In this document: positions 40,889-49,952 of the stretch, piece by piece
Layout: each line of letters opens with the position of its first letter
How positions within the stretch are numbered: the first letter of the stretch is position 1
From: Verrucomicrobiaceae bacterium
GTDB taxonomy: Bacteria > Verrucomicrobiota > Verrucomicrobiia > Verrucomicrobiales > Verrucomicrobiaceae
DNA length: 64,000 nt
Direction of reading: 5' to 3'
Assembly: GCA_015075365.1 (NCBI GenBank)
Contig: JABTUN010000004.1
Location: 1 to 64,000, forward strand
Program-made: the position numbers and the translations under genes
The notes under the pieces: generated by a model
The model's input: the letters and a program-made list of their open reading frames with translations, nothing else
Database searches by the model: none
Told to the model about the DNA's origin: nothing

Positions 40889-42307
40889 ATGTCTCGTCCA
40901 TTCACGCATCGCTGCTCCGGCCCGCTTTCGCGACGGAGTTTTCTCAGCATGGGCTCGCTCGCGCTCACGGGCTGGTCGCTGGCGGACACGCTGCGCGCGG
41001 AAAGCATCGCGAAAGCGGCTGGACGGAAGCTGAAGGAAAAATCGGTGATCTTTGTGTGGCTGCCGGGCGGGATGTCGCAGCTCGAAAGCTATGACATGAA
41101 GCCGAACGCGCCGGTGGAGTATCGCGGCGTGCTCAATCCCATCCGCACGAACGCGCCGGGCACGCACATTTGTGAGCTGTTTCCGCGGCAGGCGAAGATC
41201 GCGGACAAGTTCAACATCATCCGCAGCGTGCATCATGAGTTCAGCGACCATGGCGGCGGGCACAAGCGTTTCATGACGGGACGCGCGCCAGCTTTGCCGG
41301 TGGGCTTTGTGAATGACGCGCCGGCGGTCAGTTCCATCATCCAGCGCAAGCTCCAGCGTCCTGGCGAGGCGATGCCCGTGTGCGTCGCGGGCGTGGATCG
41401 CGGGCGCAGCGGGATCGACACGTTTTCGCTCGGCAGCGCCTACCTCGGGCCTTCAGCATCGCCGTTTATGGTCGTGGGTGATCCGAGCGCGAAGGACTTC
41501 AAAGTCGAAAACATCGGCCTCACGCCGGACATGGCATCGCGCATCGATGACCGCGTGCACCTGTTGCAGGGCATGGACAATCTGAAACGCGAAATGGACC
41601 GTGGCGGCCTGATGGAGGCGATGGACAGCTTCAGCCAGCGTGCGGTGAACATGCTCACGACGCAAAAAGTGCGCGATGCCTTCGATTTGAGCCAGGAACC
41701 GGCGAAAGTGCGCGAGCGCTACGGCTACAGCACCTACGGCCAGCGCGGCCTGATGGCGCGGCGGCTCGTCGAGGCCGGCTGCCGTTTTGTGACGATGGTG
41801 TGGGAGAATCCCTTCTCGACGCCGATCCCGAAGAACTGCACCTACAACTGGGACAGCCACGCGGTGAACTGCGACATGTATGCTGACGCGCGCTGGCGCA
41901 TGCCCGTTTATGATCAGGCGGCGTCGGCCTTGATTGAGGACATCCATCAGCGCGGTCTCGACAAGGATGTGCTGGTCATCATCACGGGCGAATTTGGCCG
42001 CACGCCACGCATCAACACGCAGATCGGCACGCAGACCGGTGTGAGCCAGCCAGGGCGCGATCACTGGCCGCAGGCGATGTCCTTCATCGTCAGCGGCGGC
42101 GGCATGCAGACCGGACAAATCATCGGCGCGACGAATCCGCGCGCGGAATTCCCCATCGAGCGTCCGCTGAGCCCGAATGATCTGTGGGCCACGGTTTACC
42201 AGCACCTCGGCATCGACCCGAACGACACCTTCGACGACTTCCAAGGCCGTCCGATGCCAATCCTGCCGTTTGGCGAACCGATTCGCGAGTTGATGCCGCT
42301 GGCGTAG
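40889..42307 (+). CDS. DUF1501 (sulfatase-like fold) secreted protein
   Basis: 472 residues. Tat-like signal SRRSFLSMGSLALTGWSLA, then DUF1501 motifs IFVWLPGGMSQLESYDMKP, FNIIRSVHHEFSDHGGGHK, TYNWDSHAVNCD and VLVIITGEFGRTPRIN with GRDHWPQAMS, ending with the LGIDPNDTFDDFQGRPMPIL block. It is divergent from the Uma2 gene with a spacer of about 70 bases, and 78 bases upstream of a peroxiredoxin gene. No DUF1549/DUF1553 partner is adjacent. Confidence 0.85.
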   Translation: MSRPFTHRCSGPLSRRSFLSMGSLALTGWSLADTLRAESIAKAAGRKLKEKSVIFVWLPGGMSQLESYDMKPNAPVEYRGVLNPIRTNAPGTHICELFPRQAKIADKFNIIRSVHHEFSDHGGGHKRFMTGRAPALPVGFVNDAPAVSSIIQRKLQRPGEAMPVCVAGVDRGRSGIDTFSLGSAYLGPSASPFMVVGDPSAKDFKVENIGLTPDMASRIDDRVHLLQGMDNLKREMDRGGLMEAMDSFSQRAVNMLTTQKVRDAFDLSQEPAKVRERYGYSTYGQRGLMARRLVEAGCRFVTMVWENPFSTPIPKNCTYNWDSHAVNCDMYADARWRMPVYDQAASALIEDIHQRGLDKDVLVIITGEFGRTPRINTQIGTQTGVSQPGRDHWPQAMSFIVSGGGMQTGQIIGATNPRAEFPIERPLSPNDLWATVYQHLGIDPNDTFDDFQGRPMPILPFGEPIRELMPLA

Positions 42308-42385
42308 TGGGACGGTCGCAGCTTGACCCGGATCGTGAACTCGCCTTCATGGCGGCCTCACTTCAACCCACACCCCAACACCCCT

Positions 42386-42859
42386 ATGCCCATCTCTGTC
42401 GGCTCCAAAGCCCCTTCCTTCACCCTCAAGTCGAAAAACGCCTCCGGCCTCTCCGATGTCACGCTGCCCGTGGCCGGCAAGAACACTGTCATCCTTTTCT
42501 TCCCGCTGGCCTTCACCGGCGTGTGCACGCAGGAGCTGTGCGACATCACCGCCGGCCTCTCCGCCTACAGCGATCTGAACGCCGATGTCATCGGCATCAG
42601 CGTGGACAGCCCCTTCGCGCAGGAAGCCTGGGCGCAGAAGGAAAAGATCGGCATCACGCTGGTCAGCGATCTCAACAAGGAGGCCACCAAGGCCTATGAT
42701 GTCGTCTTCCCCGGCCTCGCAGGCATCGGTGACACCTCCGCGCGCGCCGCCTTCGTCGTGGACAAGAACGGCGTCGTCCAATACGCCGAGCAGACCGCCA
42801 CGCCGAAGGATTTGCCGAACTTCGACGCCGTGAAGGCCGCCCTCGCGAAGCTGGCGTAA
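42386..42859 (+). CDS. AhpC/TSA-type peroxiredoxin
   Basis: 157 residues from the ATG at 42386. The peroxidatic site P40-x3-T44-x2-C47 (PLAFTGVC) is complete, and a second Cys52 lies five residues on. Other blocks are SVGSKAPSFTLKSKN and FPGLAGIGDTSARAAFVVDKNG. The layout is of the AhpE/BCP-like group that reduces peroxides with a thioredoxin-type donor; whether Cys52 is resolving is uncertain. No signal peptide, so cytoplasmic. A strong terminator follows. Confidence 0.88.
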   Translation: MPISVGSKAPSFTLKSKNASGLSDVTLPVAGKNTVILFFPLAFTGVCTQELCDITAGLSAYSDLNADVIGISVDSPFAQEAWAQKEKIGITLVSDLNKEATKAYDVVFPGLAGIGDTSARAAFVVDKNGVVQYAEQTATPKDLPNFDAVKAALAKLA

Positions 42860-42877
42860 TTTCCGCCGAAACTCACG

Positions 42878-42910
42878 AGCCACCATCCGGCGACGGGTGG
42901 TGGCTTTTTT
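42878..42910 (+). terminator. intrinsic terminator after the peroxiredoxin gene
   Basis: An 11-bp stem AGCCACCATCC / GGGTGGTGGCT (42878-42888 with 42895-42905, one G-U pair) with a 6-base loop, followed by a run of T ending at 42910. Confidence 0.9.
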
Positions 42911-42950
42911 GTGTGCATGAGGTTCGCCGAGGCGGTCGTTGACCTCGCGC

Positions 42951-44120
42951 ATGAAAATCCAGCTCGCCGCTTTCCTTTTTCTCGTCTCTCAAGCCCTCGC
43001 GCTCGACTCCGCCAAGCTCGCCGCCATTCACCCCGCGATGGAGGAGGCGGTGAAGGCGAAGCAGGCCGCCGGGATCGTCACGCTGGTGATGGAGAAGGGC
43101 AAAGTCGTCCATCACGATGCCGCGGGCATGGCGGACATCGCCAAAGGGCGTGCGATGGAAAAGGACGCGCTGTTCTGGATCGCCTCGATGACGAAATCGG
43201 TGAACGGCGCGGCGGTGATGACGCTGGTGGACGAAGGAAAGCTCGCGCTCGACGAGCCCGCGTCGAAATGGCTGCCGGAGCTCGCGAATGTGACCGTCGA
43301 GGGCGGCGCGAAGCCGGAGAAGCCCATCACGCTGCGCATGCTGCTCTCGCACACAGCAGGCATCGCCTTCCCGCCGCGCAAACCGACCGATGGCGCGATC
43401 TCGCTCAAGTCTTATGTCGCCACGCTCATCAAGGCTCCTTTGGCCTTCCAGCCTGGCAGCAGCTACGAATACGGCTTCGGGCCGACGGTTGCCGGACGTG
43501 TCATTGAACTCGTGAGCGGCATGAAATACGAGGACTTCATGCGCACGCGCCTCTTCGAGCCACTGGGCATGAAGGACACCACGTTTCATCCCAATGACGC
43601 GCAACGGGCGCGAATTGCCCGCACCTACAAGATGGACGAGGACACACGCGAGCTCGTGCCCGGCTACAATCCCTTCGTCACCAGCGATGCGAGCGTGCAG
43701 CACATGCCGGAGCCTGCGGGCGGCTTGTTTTCGACCGCGCAGGACATGGGCCGCTTTTACGCGATGATCGCCAACCACGGCGAACTCGACGGCAAACGCA
43801 TCCTGAGCGCGAAAAGCGTCGCCGACATGACGAAACCCGTCACCGCCGGCGAAAAACAGCTCAACTACGCCTGCGGCTGGCAGTGCAACATCGAGACGCA
43901 GCGCGTGTGCGCCGCCATGCCCGTCGGCAGCTTCGGCCACGGAGGTGCCTTTGCCACGAACGGCTGGGTCGATCCGAAAAGCGGCATCGTCACCGTCTTC
44001 ATGGTGCAGAACGTGCTCGTGCCCGACAGCGGCAAGCCGCGCGATGTCTTCCAAAAGCTCGTCATGGATGCCGCGGGCATCACCGTGAAGCCGCTAGTGG
44101 CGAAAAAAGGCAAAAAATAG
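42951..44120 (+). CDS. secreted serine hydrolase, class C beta-lactamase / esterase family
   Basis: 389 residues from the ATG at 42951, giving the signal peptide MKIQLAAFLFLVSQALA. The catalytic Ser79-x-x-Lys82 (SMTK) follows FWIASM, the tyrosine motif is YEYG within GSSYEYGFGPTVAG, and the third motif is HGG in SFGHGGAFATNGW. Members of this family (PF00144) hydrolyse esters or D-amino-acid peptides more often than beta-lactams. The gene starts just after the peroxiredoxin terminator and precedes the ECF sigma factor gene by 36 bases. Confidence 0.85.
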   Translation: MKIQLAAFLFLVSQALALDSAKLAAIHPAMEEAVKAKQAAGIVTLVMEKGKVVHHDAAGMADIAKGRAMEKDALFWIASMTKSVNGAAVMTLVDEGKLALDEPASKWLPELANVTVEGGAKPEKPITLRMLLSHTAGIAFPPRKPTDGAISLKSYVATLIKAPLAFQPGSSYEYGFGPTVAGRVIELVSGMKYEDFMRTRLFEPLGMKDTTFHPNDAQRARIARTYKMDEDTRELVPGYNPFVTSDASVQHMPEPAGGLFSTAQDMGRFYAMIANHGELDGKRILSAKSVADMTKPVTAGEKQLNYACGWQCNIETQRVCAAMPVGSFGHGGAFATNGWVDPKSGIVTVFMVQNVLVPDSGKPRDVFQKLVMDAAGITVKPLVAKKGKK

Positions 44121-44156
44121 CGTGAGGTTTGGCCGCGAACACGTCAGGCAACCATC

Positions 44157-44888
44157 GTGGACTCCCAAACCCTGCTCCTGCGCTCCGAAGCGTTTCACAC
44201 GACACGCTGGACGCGTGTCTGCGCGGCGCAGTCGGACTCCGAGGACGGGCGAAGTGCGCTGGCGGACCTGTGCGATGCCTACTATGAGCCGGTGCTGGCC
44301 TTTCTGCGCTGCGAGCTGCGCGATGCGGATGCCGCGCGCGACATGAGCCACGCGTTTTTTGCCGAGATGCTCGCCGGTGGGGCGATTCACGGCGTGGAGC
44401 GGGATCGCGGCCGTTTTCGCTCGTATCTGCTCGGCGCGGTGAAGCACTTCGCGAGCCATCAGCGCGAGTCTTCGAGCCGTGCGAAGCGTGGCGGCGGCTT
44501 GGAACCTGTTGCACTCGAAAACGACGAGGTCATCGAAGTGGCGGATGCGCGGCAAATCTCACCCGATGCCGAGTTCGACCGCCAATGGGCCGTCACGGTG
44601 CTCGCGCGGGCTTTGGAGGCACTGCGACAGGAATGCGTGGCTGGCGGACGCGGCGGGTTTTTCGAGCAGGTAAAGCCGCTTTTGAGCGGAGACGCGGCCT
44701 ACGGCGATCAAGCGGCCATCGCCACGGCCTGCGGCATGAATCTCGACGCGTTCCGCATGGCCGTGCACCGCCTCAAAAAACGTCTGCGCGACTGCGTGAA
44801 GTCGGAGGTGGCAGGCACGCTCGATGATCCCACGATGGTGCAGCAGGAGATGGAGAGCCTCTTCGCCGCGCTGGGAGGCGGGTGCTAA
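44157..44888 (+). CDS. ECF-type RNA polymerase sigma factor (kinase-linked type)
   Basis: 243 residues with a GTG start. Region 2-like sequence: FHTTRWTRVCAAQSD, ALADLCDAYYEPVLAFLRCE and FRSYLLGAVKHFASHQRESS. Region 4-like: AIATACGMNLDAFRMAVHRLKKRLRD. This is the atypical ECF group of Planctomycetes and Verrucomicrobia that sits beside Ser/Thr kinases, and a zinc-ribbon kinase gene follows here at 45185. No anti-sigma factor is present, so phosphorylation by the kinase is a plausible control, by inference from such pairs. Confidence 0.85.
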   Translation: MDSQTLLLRSEAFHTTRWTRVCAAQSDSEDGRSALADLCDAYYEPVLAFLRCELRDADAARDMSHAFFAEMLAGGAIHGVERDRGRFRSYLLGAVKHFASHQRESSSRAKRGGGLEPVALENDEVIEVADARQISPDAEFDRQWAVTVLARALEALRQECVAGGRGGFFEQVKPLLSGDAAYGDQAAIATACGMNLDAFRMAVHRLKKRLRDCVKSEVAGTLDDPTMVQQEMESLFAALGGGC

Positions 44889-44934
44889 CGTGGCGTGGAC
44901 TGATGGAGTTTTGGAGTGGTGTGAGCACGCGGCT

Positions 44935-45045
44935 GAGGATTGACGATTGATGAACAACGATTGTTGATTGCTGAGGTGGCTTGCCTCGCGGGCGGGTTGG
45001 AACCTCGAAAATCCATAATCGAATGTTCATCAATCGTCATTCTTC
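44935..45045. repeat. long imperfect inverted repeat between sigma factor and kinase genes
   Basis: GACGATTGATGAAC (44942-44955) and its exact complement GTTCATCAATCGTC (45025-45038) pair over 14 bases. Pairing extends outward for about seven more bases with one mismatch. A smaller palindrome AACAA-CGA-TTGTT lies at 44953-44965. Further out, TGATGGAG (44901-44908) matches CTCCATCA (45092-45099). No open frame of interest lies in this 296-base gap, so it is either a regulatory structure in the leader of the kinase mRNA or a small mobile repeat. Confidence 0.7.
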
Positions 45046-45184
45046 CGGGACGAACATCCTCCAGGTGAGTTCCACCCCCAGCGCTTCATCACTCCATCAC
45101 TCCAGTGCTCCCCACGTCGGAATGCAGATGCAATTTCCTAAATTCACCTGTTATGATCTGCGCGCTCCGCGTCAGGACACCGGC

Positions 45185-48100
45185 ATGAGCGACTCTTCAT
45201 CATCCCAATGCCCGCAATGCGGTGCCGACATGCCCCGCAGCACCGAGGGACTGTGTCCGCGCTGCCTGATGGCGCAGATCGTGCAGCCGACGCAGGACGG
45301 TGGCGAAACAGCAGCCCTGGCCTCGCCGCTGACGCCGGAGGAACTCGCGCCACACTTTCCTCAACTCGAAATCCTCGAATGCCTGGGGCGTGGCGGCATG
45401 GGCGTGGTCTATAAAGCGCGTCAAAAATTGCTGAACAGGCTGGTGGCGCTCAAACTGCTGGCCCCGGAGCGCGCGGACGATCCACAGTTTGCGGCGCGCT
45501 TTGAAAAAGAGGCGCAGGCGCTCGCGGCGCTGAATCACCCGCACATCGTGGCGGTGCATGACTTCGGCAAGGCGGGCGGCTTCTACTACCTGCTGATGGA
45601 GTTCGTGGATGGCGTGAACCTGCGCCAGCTCCTGCAAACCAAGCGGCTCACACCCAAGGAGGCGCTGAGCATCGTGCCGCCCGTGTGTGACGCGCTGCAA
45701 TGCGCGCACGACCACGGCATCGTTCATCGCGACATCAAGCCAGAGAATCTTCTCATCGACAAGGCGGGCGTGGTGAAGATCGCGGACTTTGGCGTGGCGA
45801 AAATGCTTCGCGATGGGACCCATGCGTCCCATGAGCTCCATGGGTCCTATGTGTCCCATCCCGTGCTGGGTACGCCTGCCTACGCAGCGCCCGAGCAGCA
45901 AAACGGCAGCTCCGACCATCGCGCGGACATTTATTCGCTCGGCGTCGTGCTTTACGAGATGCTCACCGGCGAGCGGCCCAAGGACAAGATCGAAGCGCCC
46001 TCGAAACGCGTGCAGGTGGACGTTCGCATCGACGAGATCGTTCTGCGCGCGCTCGAAAAGACACCGGAGCTGCGCTTCGCCACGGCGGCGGAGTTTCGCA
46101 CGCGGGTGGAGGCGGTTAACGGTCATCAGACAGCACCGACACCTCGTGCGGTGCTCCCGTTCCGGCGCACGACGGCGGCGCTCACGATCACCGCGTTTCA
46201 TGCGCTCTTCATTCCGTTGTTCCTCCTGCTGGACTTCTGTTTCCCGGTTAGGAATCCAGGCATTTTGACGCTCGGTCTGCTGATGCTGGCAACGCCTTTG
46301 ATCGTGCTGGCCCTTCTCAGATGGTGTGCTTGCGCTGGAGCGTCCACGAGCGCGGAAGACCGACGGCACGGCAGGCAGACGTTGCTCGTGGCGGCATGGG
46401 TGTCGGGCGTGCTTGCCGCCGCGGTGCTGCCTCTGGCTGTGTTCTTCATCACGGGTTTGCTGAGCCAGCGAGGGGCATGGAATCCCTCACCCGACGAAGG
46501 TGTGGTCGTGCCGCTCACATGGATCGCCATGCTGGCGCTGCCGTGGGCGGCGTCGGCTCTGTTTCGAGCGGCGCGAGGGCTCAAGGATGACTCACCGCAT
46601 ACTCTGCCCGACATGACGAACCCCTGGCCGCGACGCATTTTCATTCTGCTGGCGGTTTTGCTGCTCGGGCCGGTGCTGGTATTCATCGGAATTCTCATCC
46701 CGTCCTATCAGAGGGTTGGAATAGCCGCCGAGCAAGCCCGCGCGGCCAACCAAGCCAAGCATCTGGCAATTTTTGCCGAGACGCTCCAGCATATGGATCA
46801 CGCGGGCATGCGCAAACAGGCCGAAATTGGTGAGCGAAACCTGGAGAGCGCCTTGCGGACTTATGGTGAGAATCATCGGCAGACCCACGAGGTCCGGGAG
46901 GAGTTGAAAGTGATCCAGGCGGAAATGCGACGGCGCTCACAAACAAAGCCAGCCGATCCGACCGCCGCTGATTTTTCCACCACAAACGAAGAATGGATCG
47001 TCGAAGGCCGCGTCGTGGATGATGCGGGCAAACCGGTGCCGGATGCTGACATCCACGTCAGCGCGGGCATGGGATCGCTGCGTGTCACGGGCGAGGGGAA
47101 AACGGGCGTGGACGGGCGCTACCGTGTGTCGTTCGGTCCCGGCTTCTCGATGGCGAAAAAAGACCGCGCAGGCTCTTTGCAAGCCGCGCTCGTGCATGCC
47201 GGAAAAAACGGCTACGCAGAAAAAAACCTCTGCGAGGCGGGGAATCTGCAAATGGCGTGGGAACTGACGAAGCAACAGCTCGCGGGCGGCTGGCAGCCTG
47301 GGCCGCAAAAGACTTTTCTGCCCGGAAAACCGCTCAAGGTCGATTTTGTGCTCGTGCCTGCCGCGCAGATTCAAGGCACGCTGCTCGCCAAAGATGGCAA
47401 GCCGGTCGCGAATCGAGAGATCGTGATCACGGGAGATCGCATCAGCCCCGGTGGCAGCATCTACGGATCCACACGCACGGATTCGCAAGGGCGCTTCACG
47501 TTCAAAGACGTATCCACGCAGCATGCGTGGTCGTTCAGCATCGACGACAGGTCCGGCCACCCAGAACGTACACCGCCAGACCGTTTTGCGAAGCCGGAAA
47601 CGCATCGCATCACGTTGGAAATGGATGGAAGCACCTTGAAGCGCCTCAATCCCCCGCCCACCACCACCCTCCAAGGCACGATGAATGACAATGACCTCAA
47701 GCAACTCTCCTGGCACGAGTTTGACCAGACGAAGGGCAAATATTGGCGCGAACTGGCCGATGTGCGGCGCTTCAAGGAGGCGGCGGAGTTGATCGAGAAG
47801 ATGATTTCGCTGCATCCGGAGCTGGACCGCATCAACGCCTCGAACCTCCACTTCCACGCCGGACAGTGCTGGGCGATGGCGGGCGAGAAGGAGCATGCGC
47901 TGAACCAGCTCAAGCTCGCGCATCATCCCGCCGGCACAGCCATCGGCCTGCGCTGGAACGACTATGTTTACGGCACGGCAGCGTTTTTGAAGGGCGACAA
48001 GCGCGAGCTGCTCAACGCGCACGAAAGCCTCGCGGAAGGCGATCCGATCAACAAACCCAACCTCTGCGTGCTCGACCGTCTGATCGCGAATTTTGGCAAA

Positions 48101-48568
48101 CCGTATGCCGAGGCGTATGAAACAGACGGCCAGGACCACAAGAAGCTCAGCGCGGACTGTTTCAACCGCACATGGGAGCTGCTGGAGAAGAAGGAGCGCA
48201 CAGCGGAGGAGAACGAGCGTATGATCTCGCTTTCACACGCCTCGCTGGCGCACTGGCGCATGCGGGAGGATTGCACAGACCGGAATTTGAGCATCGGTTA
48301 CTGGCAGCTTTCCCGTGTGTATGCCGTCCTCGGCCAGGGCAACAACGCGGAACGCTACGGCGGCCTCTGTTTGCGCGTCAGCGGCCAGGAACCGCCGTTT
48401 TACCTCGCCTACGCGCACGAGGCGCTGGCACGCGCGGCCTTGCTGAACGAACGCCGGGAGCTTTTCGACGAACATCTCGCCGAGGCAAAGGCGCTGGCGG
48501 CGAAAGTGACGGATGCGGAGGAAAAGAAGATGCTGGTGGACGATCTCGCGACACTCTTTTGGCCCTAG
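45185..48568 (+). CDS. receptor-like Ser/Thr protein kinase with zinc ribbon, TM region and TPR-like C terminus
   Basis: 1127 residues from the ATG at 45185. Domains in order: zinc ribbon Cys9-x2-Cys12 and Cys24-x2-Cys27; kinase with glycine loop LGRGGMGVVYKA, VALKLL lysine, HRD Asp183 (IVHRDIKPENLL), DFG Asp201 and APE near 235-237; about five TM helices (330-530); a coiled segment; two carboxypeptidase-regulatory-like beta domains (VEGRVVDDAGKPVPDADIHV and IQGTLLAKDGKPVANREIVI); a C-terminal helical TPR-like domain of about 290 residues. Residues 211-225 in the activation loop are encoded by five tandem 9-mers. With the adjacent ECF sigma factor it forms a probable signalling pair. Confidence 0.9.
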   Translation: MSDSSSSQCPQCGADMPRSTEGLCPRCLMAQIVQPTQDGGETAALASPLTPEELAPHFPQLEILECLGRGGMGVVYKARQKLLNRLVALKLLAPERADDPQFAARFEKEAQALAALNHPHIVAVHDFGKAGGFYYLLMEFVDGVNLRQLLQTKRLTPKEALSIVPPVCDALQCAHDHGIVHRDIKPENLLIDKAGVVKIADFGVAKMLRDGTHASHELHGSYVSHPVLGTPAYAAPEQQNGSSDHRADIYSLGVVLYEMLTGERPKDKIEAPSKRVQVDVRIDEIVLRALEKTPELRFATAAEFRTRVEAVNGHQTAPTPRAVLPFRRTTAALTITAFHALFIPLFLLLDFCFPVRNPGILTLGLLMLATPLIVLALLRWCACAGASTSAEDRRHGRQTLLVAAWVSGVLAAAVLPLAVFFITGLLSQRGAWNPSPDEGVVVPLTWIAMLALPWAASALFRAARGLKDDSPHTLPDMTNPWPRRIFILLAVLLLGPVLVFIGILIPSYQRVGIAAEQARAANQAKHLAIFAETLQHMDHAGMRKQAEIGERNLESALRTYGENHRQTHEVREELKVIQAEMRRRSQTKPADPTAADFSTTNEEWIVEGRVVDDAGKPVPDADIHVSAGMGSLRVTGEGKTGVDGRYRVSFGPGFSMAKKDRAGSLQAALVHAGKNGYAEKNLCEAGNLQMAWELTKQQLAGGWQPGPQKTFLPGKPLKVDFVLVPAAQIQGTLLAKDGKPVANREIVITGDRISPGGSIYGSTRTDSQGRFTFKDVSTQHAWSFSIDDRSGHPERTPPDRFAKPETHRITLEMDGSTLKRLNPPPTTTLQGTMNDNDLKQLSWHEFDQTKGKYWRELADVRRFKEAAELIEKMISLHPELDRINASNLHFHAGQCWAMAGEKEHALNQLKLAHHPAGTAIGLRWNDYVYGTAAFLKGDKRELLNAHESLAEGDPINKPNLCVLDRLIANFGKPYAEAYETDGQDHKKLSADCFNRTWELLEKKERTAEENERMISLSHASLAHWRMREDCTDRNLSIGYWQLSRVYAVLGQGNNAERYGGLCLRVSGQEPPFYLAYAHEALARAALLNERRELFDEHLAEAKALAAKVTDAEEKKMLVDDLATLFWP
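45815..45859 (+). repeat. five tandem 9-bp repeats inside the kinase activation loop
   Basis: Five in-frame units with consensus GNGTCCCAT: GGGACCCAT, GCGTCCCAT, GAGCTCCAT, GGGTCCTAT, GTGTCCCAT. They encode GTH-ASH-ELH-GSY-VSH (residues 211-225), between the DFG motif and the GTPAYAAPE segment. Confidence 0.9.
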
Positions 48569-48572
48569 CTCG

Positions 48573-48965
48573 ATGAACACCACCAAACGCCAGATCGAAT
48601 GCACGATCCCGATTCTGTCGGTGGGCAGTCTGGCGCGCAGCATCAAGTTCTACACCGGGACGCTCGGCTTCAAGCTCGACTGGGGCGGCGATGAGGGCAG
48701 CACCCTCTGCTCGGTATCGAGGGACGGCTGCGCGATCATGCTCAGCGAGCAGCCCATGGGCGCGCCTGGTGCCTGGGTATGGATCGGGCTGGAGGATGAC
48801 TCGTTGTTTCACCTGTGGCGGAGCCTTGGAATCAAGGTGCGCCAGGAGCCCAAAAACTTCTCCTGGGCTTATGAGATGAAGTTCGAGGACACCGACGGCA
48901 ACGTCCTCTGGCTGGGCACCGAGCCGCGCAGGCACATGCCGTTTGAAGACCAGAACAACGAATAG
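48573..48965 (+). CDS. VOC-family (glyoxalase/bleomycin-resistance-like) protein
   Basis: 130 residues from the ATG at 48573, four bases after the kinase stop. A single vicinal-oxygen-chelate unit is evident: CTIPILSVGSLARSIKFYTG, LGFKLDWGGDEG, CAIMLSEQPMGAPGAWVWIG, and the ending MKFEDTDGNVLWLGTEPR. Family members bind metal and act as glyoxalases, dioxygenases or drug-binding proteins. The substrate is not visible. Translation may be coupled to the kinase gene, though no functional link is known. Confidence 0.82.
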   Translation: MNTTKRQIECTIPILSVGSLARSIKFYTGTLGFKLDWGGDEGSTLCSVSRDGCAIMLSEQPMGAPGAWVWIGLEDDSLFHLWRSLGIKVRQEPKNFSWAYEMKFEDTDGNVLWLGTEPRRHMPFEDQNNE

Positions 48966-49031
48966 CTGTGTCCCTCCCAAGAGAACCCGCTTGCTGACAG
49001 TTTTACCACGAAACCACAACCCCGTCGCGCC

Positions 49032-49952
49032 ATGAATCTCGCCCGTATCCTCACCGCCCTGTTTTTCATCGCCAGTTCGCTCCAGGCTCGCGAATGGACT
49101 TCCAGCGACGGCCGCAAGCTCCAGGCGGACTTTGTCTCCGCCACGGCCACGCATGTGATGCTCAAAATCGCGGGAAAGGACACGCCTGTGCCGCTGAACC
49201 GCCTTTCCGCCGCTGATCAGGCATTTGTGAAGGAACAGGCCGCGAAGCCGGCCGCGCCCAAAAAGCTCGAGGGGCCGTTCGCAGCGCTCGTCACCGGAGA
49301 CTGGGCGCTTTCAGAGCACAAGAGCCTTCCATTTGCGCTGTATGGCGCAAAAGAACTCGACGCGTCGAAGACCTATCCGCTCATCCTCGCGCTGCACGGC
49401 AAGAGCCAGAACAACGAGAACGGCAAGCAGGTCGGCGGCTGGATGAAGAGCTTCGCCACGGAGGCGCGCTACTCGAAAAATCCGTGCATCATCGCCGCGC
49501 CGCTCTGCTACCAGCCCTACGGCGGCACCGGCGGCGGCTGGAGTGACAAGCCGGGCGCAGAAGCCGTGTCTTTGGTCAAGGAACTGCTCAAGTCGCTGCC
49601 CATCGACAAGAGCCGCGTGTATTGCGTCGGTTACTCGATGGGAGGTTTTGGCACCTGCCATCTCATCAACAGCGAATCACGCCTGTTCGCCGCCGGAGTC
49701 GCCGTCGCGGGTTGCACAGGGCCGGAAACGGCTGGCACGTTCAAAAAGGTGCCGCTGTGGCTGTTTCATGCCGCCGATGACACCGTGGTCGAGGTGAAAT
49801 GGTCGCGCGATCTCGCCGAGGCTCTCAAGCGGGACAAGGAATGCAAATACACCGAGTATCCCACTGGTGGCCACGGCATTGTGGGCAAGGTGTTTGAAGA
49901 GGAGGAGATGCATGCCTGGCTCTTCGCGAAGGGTGTGGCTGAGAAAAAATAA
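49032..49952 (+). CDS. secreted alpha/beta hydrolase with SHD1-like domain
   Basis: 306 residues with a signal peptide (MNLARILTALFFIASSLQA). Residues 20-70 form an SHD1/SLA1-homology-like domain (REWTSSDGRKLQADFVSATA), a frequent N-terminal module in this phylum. The catalytic domain is a phospholipase/carboxylesterase-type hydrolase: LILALHGKSQNN, nucleophile Ser202 in VGYSMGGFG, an acid at Asp249/250 in HAADDTVVEV, and His281 in PTGGHGIV. It probably cleaves ester bonds in carbohydrates or acylated polymers outside the cytoplasm. It ends in a shared terminator with the convergent DUF1080 gene. Confidence 0.85.
   Translation: MNLARILTALFFIASSLQAREWTSSDGRKLQADFVSATATHVMLKIAGKDTPVPLNRLSAADQAFVKEQAAKPAAPKKLEGPFAALVTGDWALSEHKSLPFALYGAKELDASKTYPLILALHGKSQNNENGKQVGGWMKSFATEARYSKNPCIIAAPLCYQPYGGTGGGWSDKPGAEAVSLVKELLKSLPIDKSRVYCVGYSMGGFGTCHLINSESRLFAAGVAVAGCTGPETAGTFKKVPLWLFHAADDTVVEVKWSRDLAEALKRDKECKYTEYPTGGHGIVGKVFEEEEMHAWLFAKGVAEKK

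Noticed and set aside
45815..45859. CRISPR-like reading of the short tandem repeats
   Set aside because: Units are 9 bases, directly adjacent, in frame within a coding region and without spacers; no cas genes are present.
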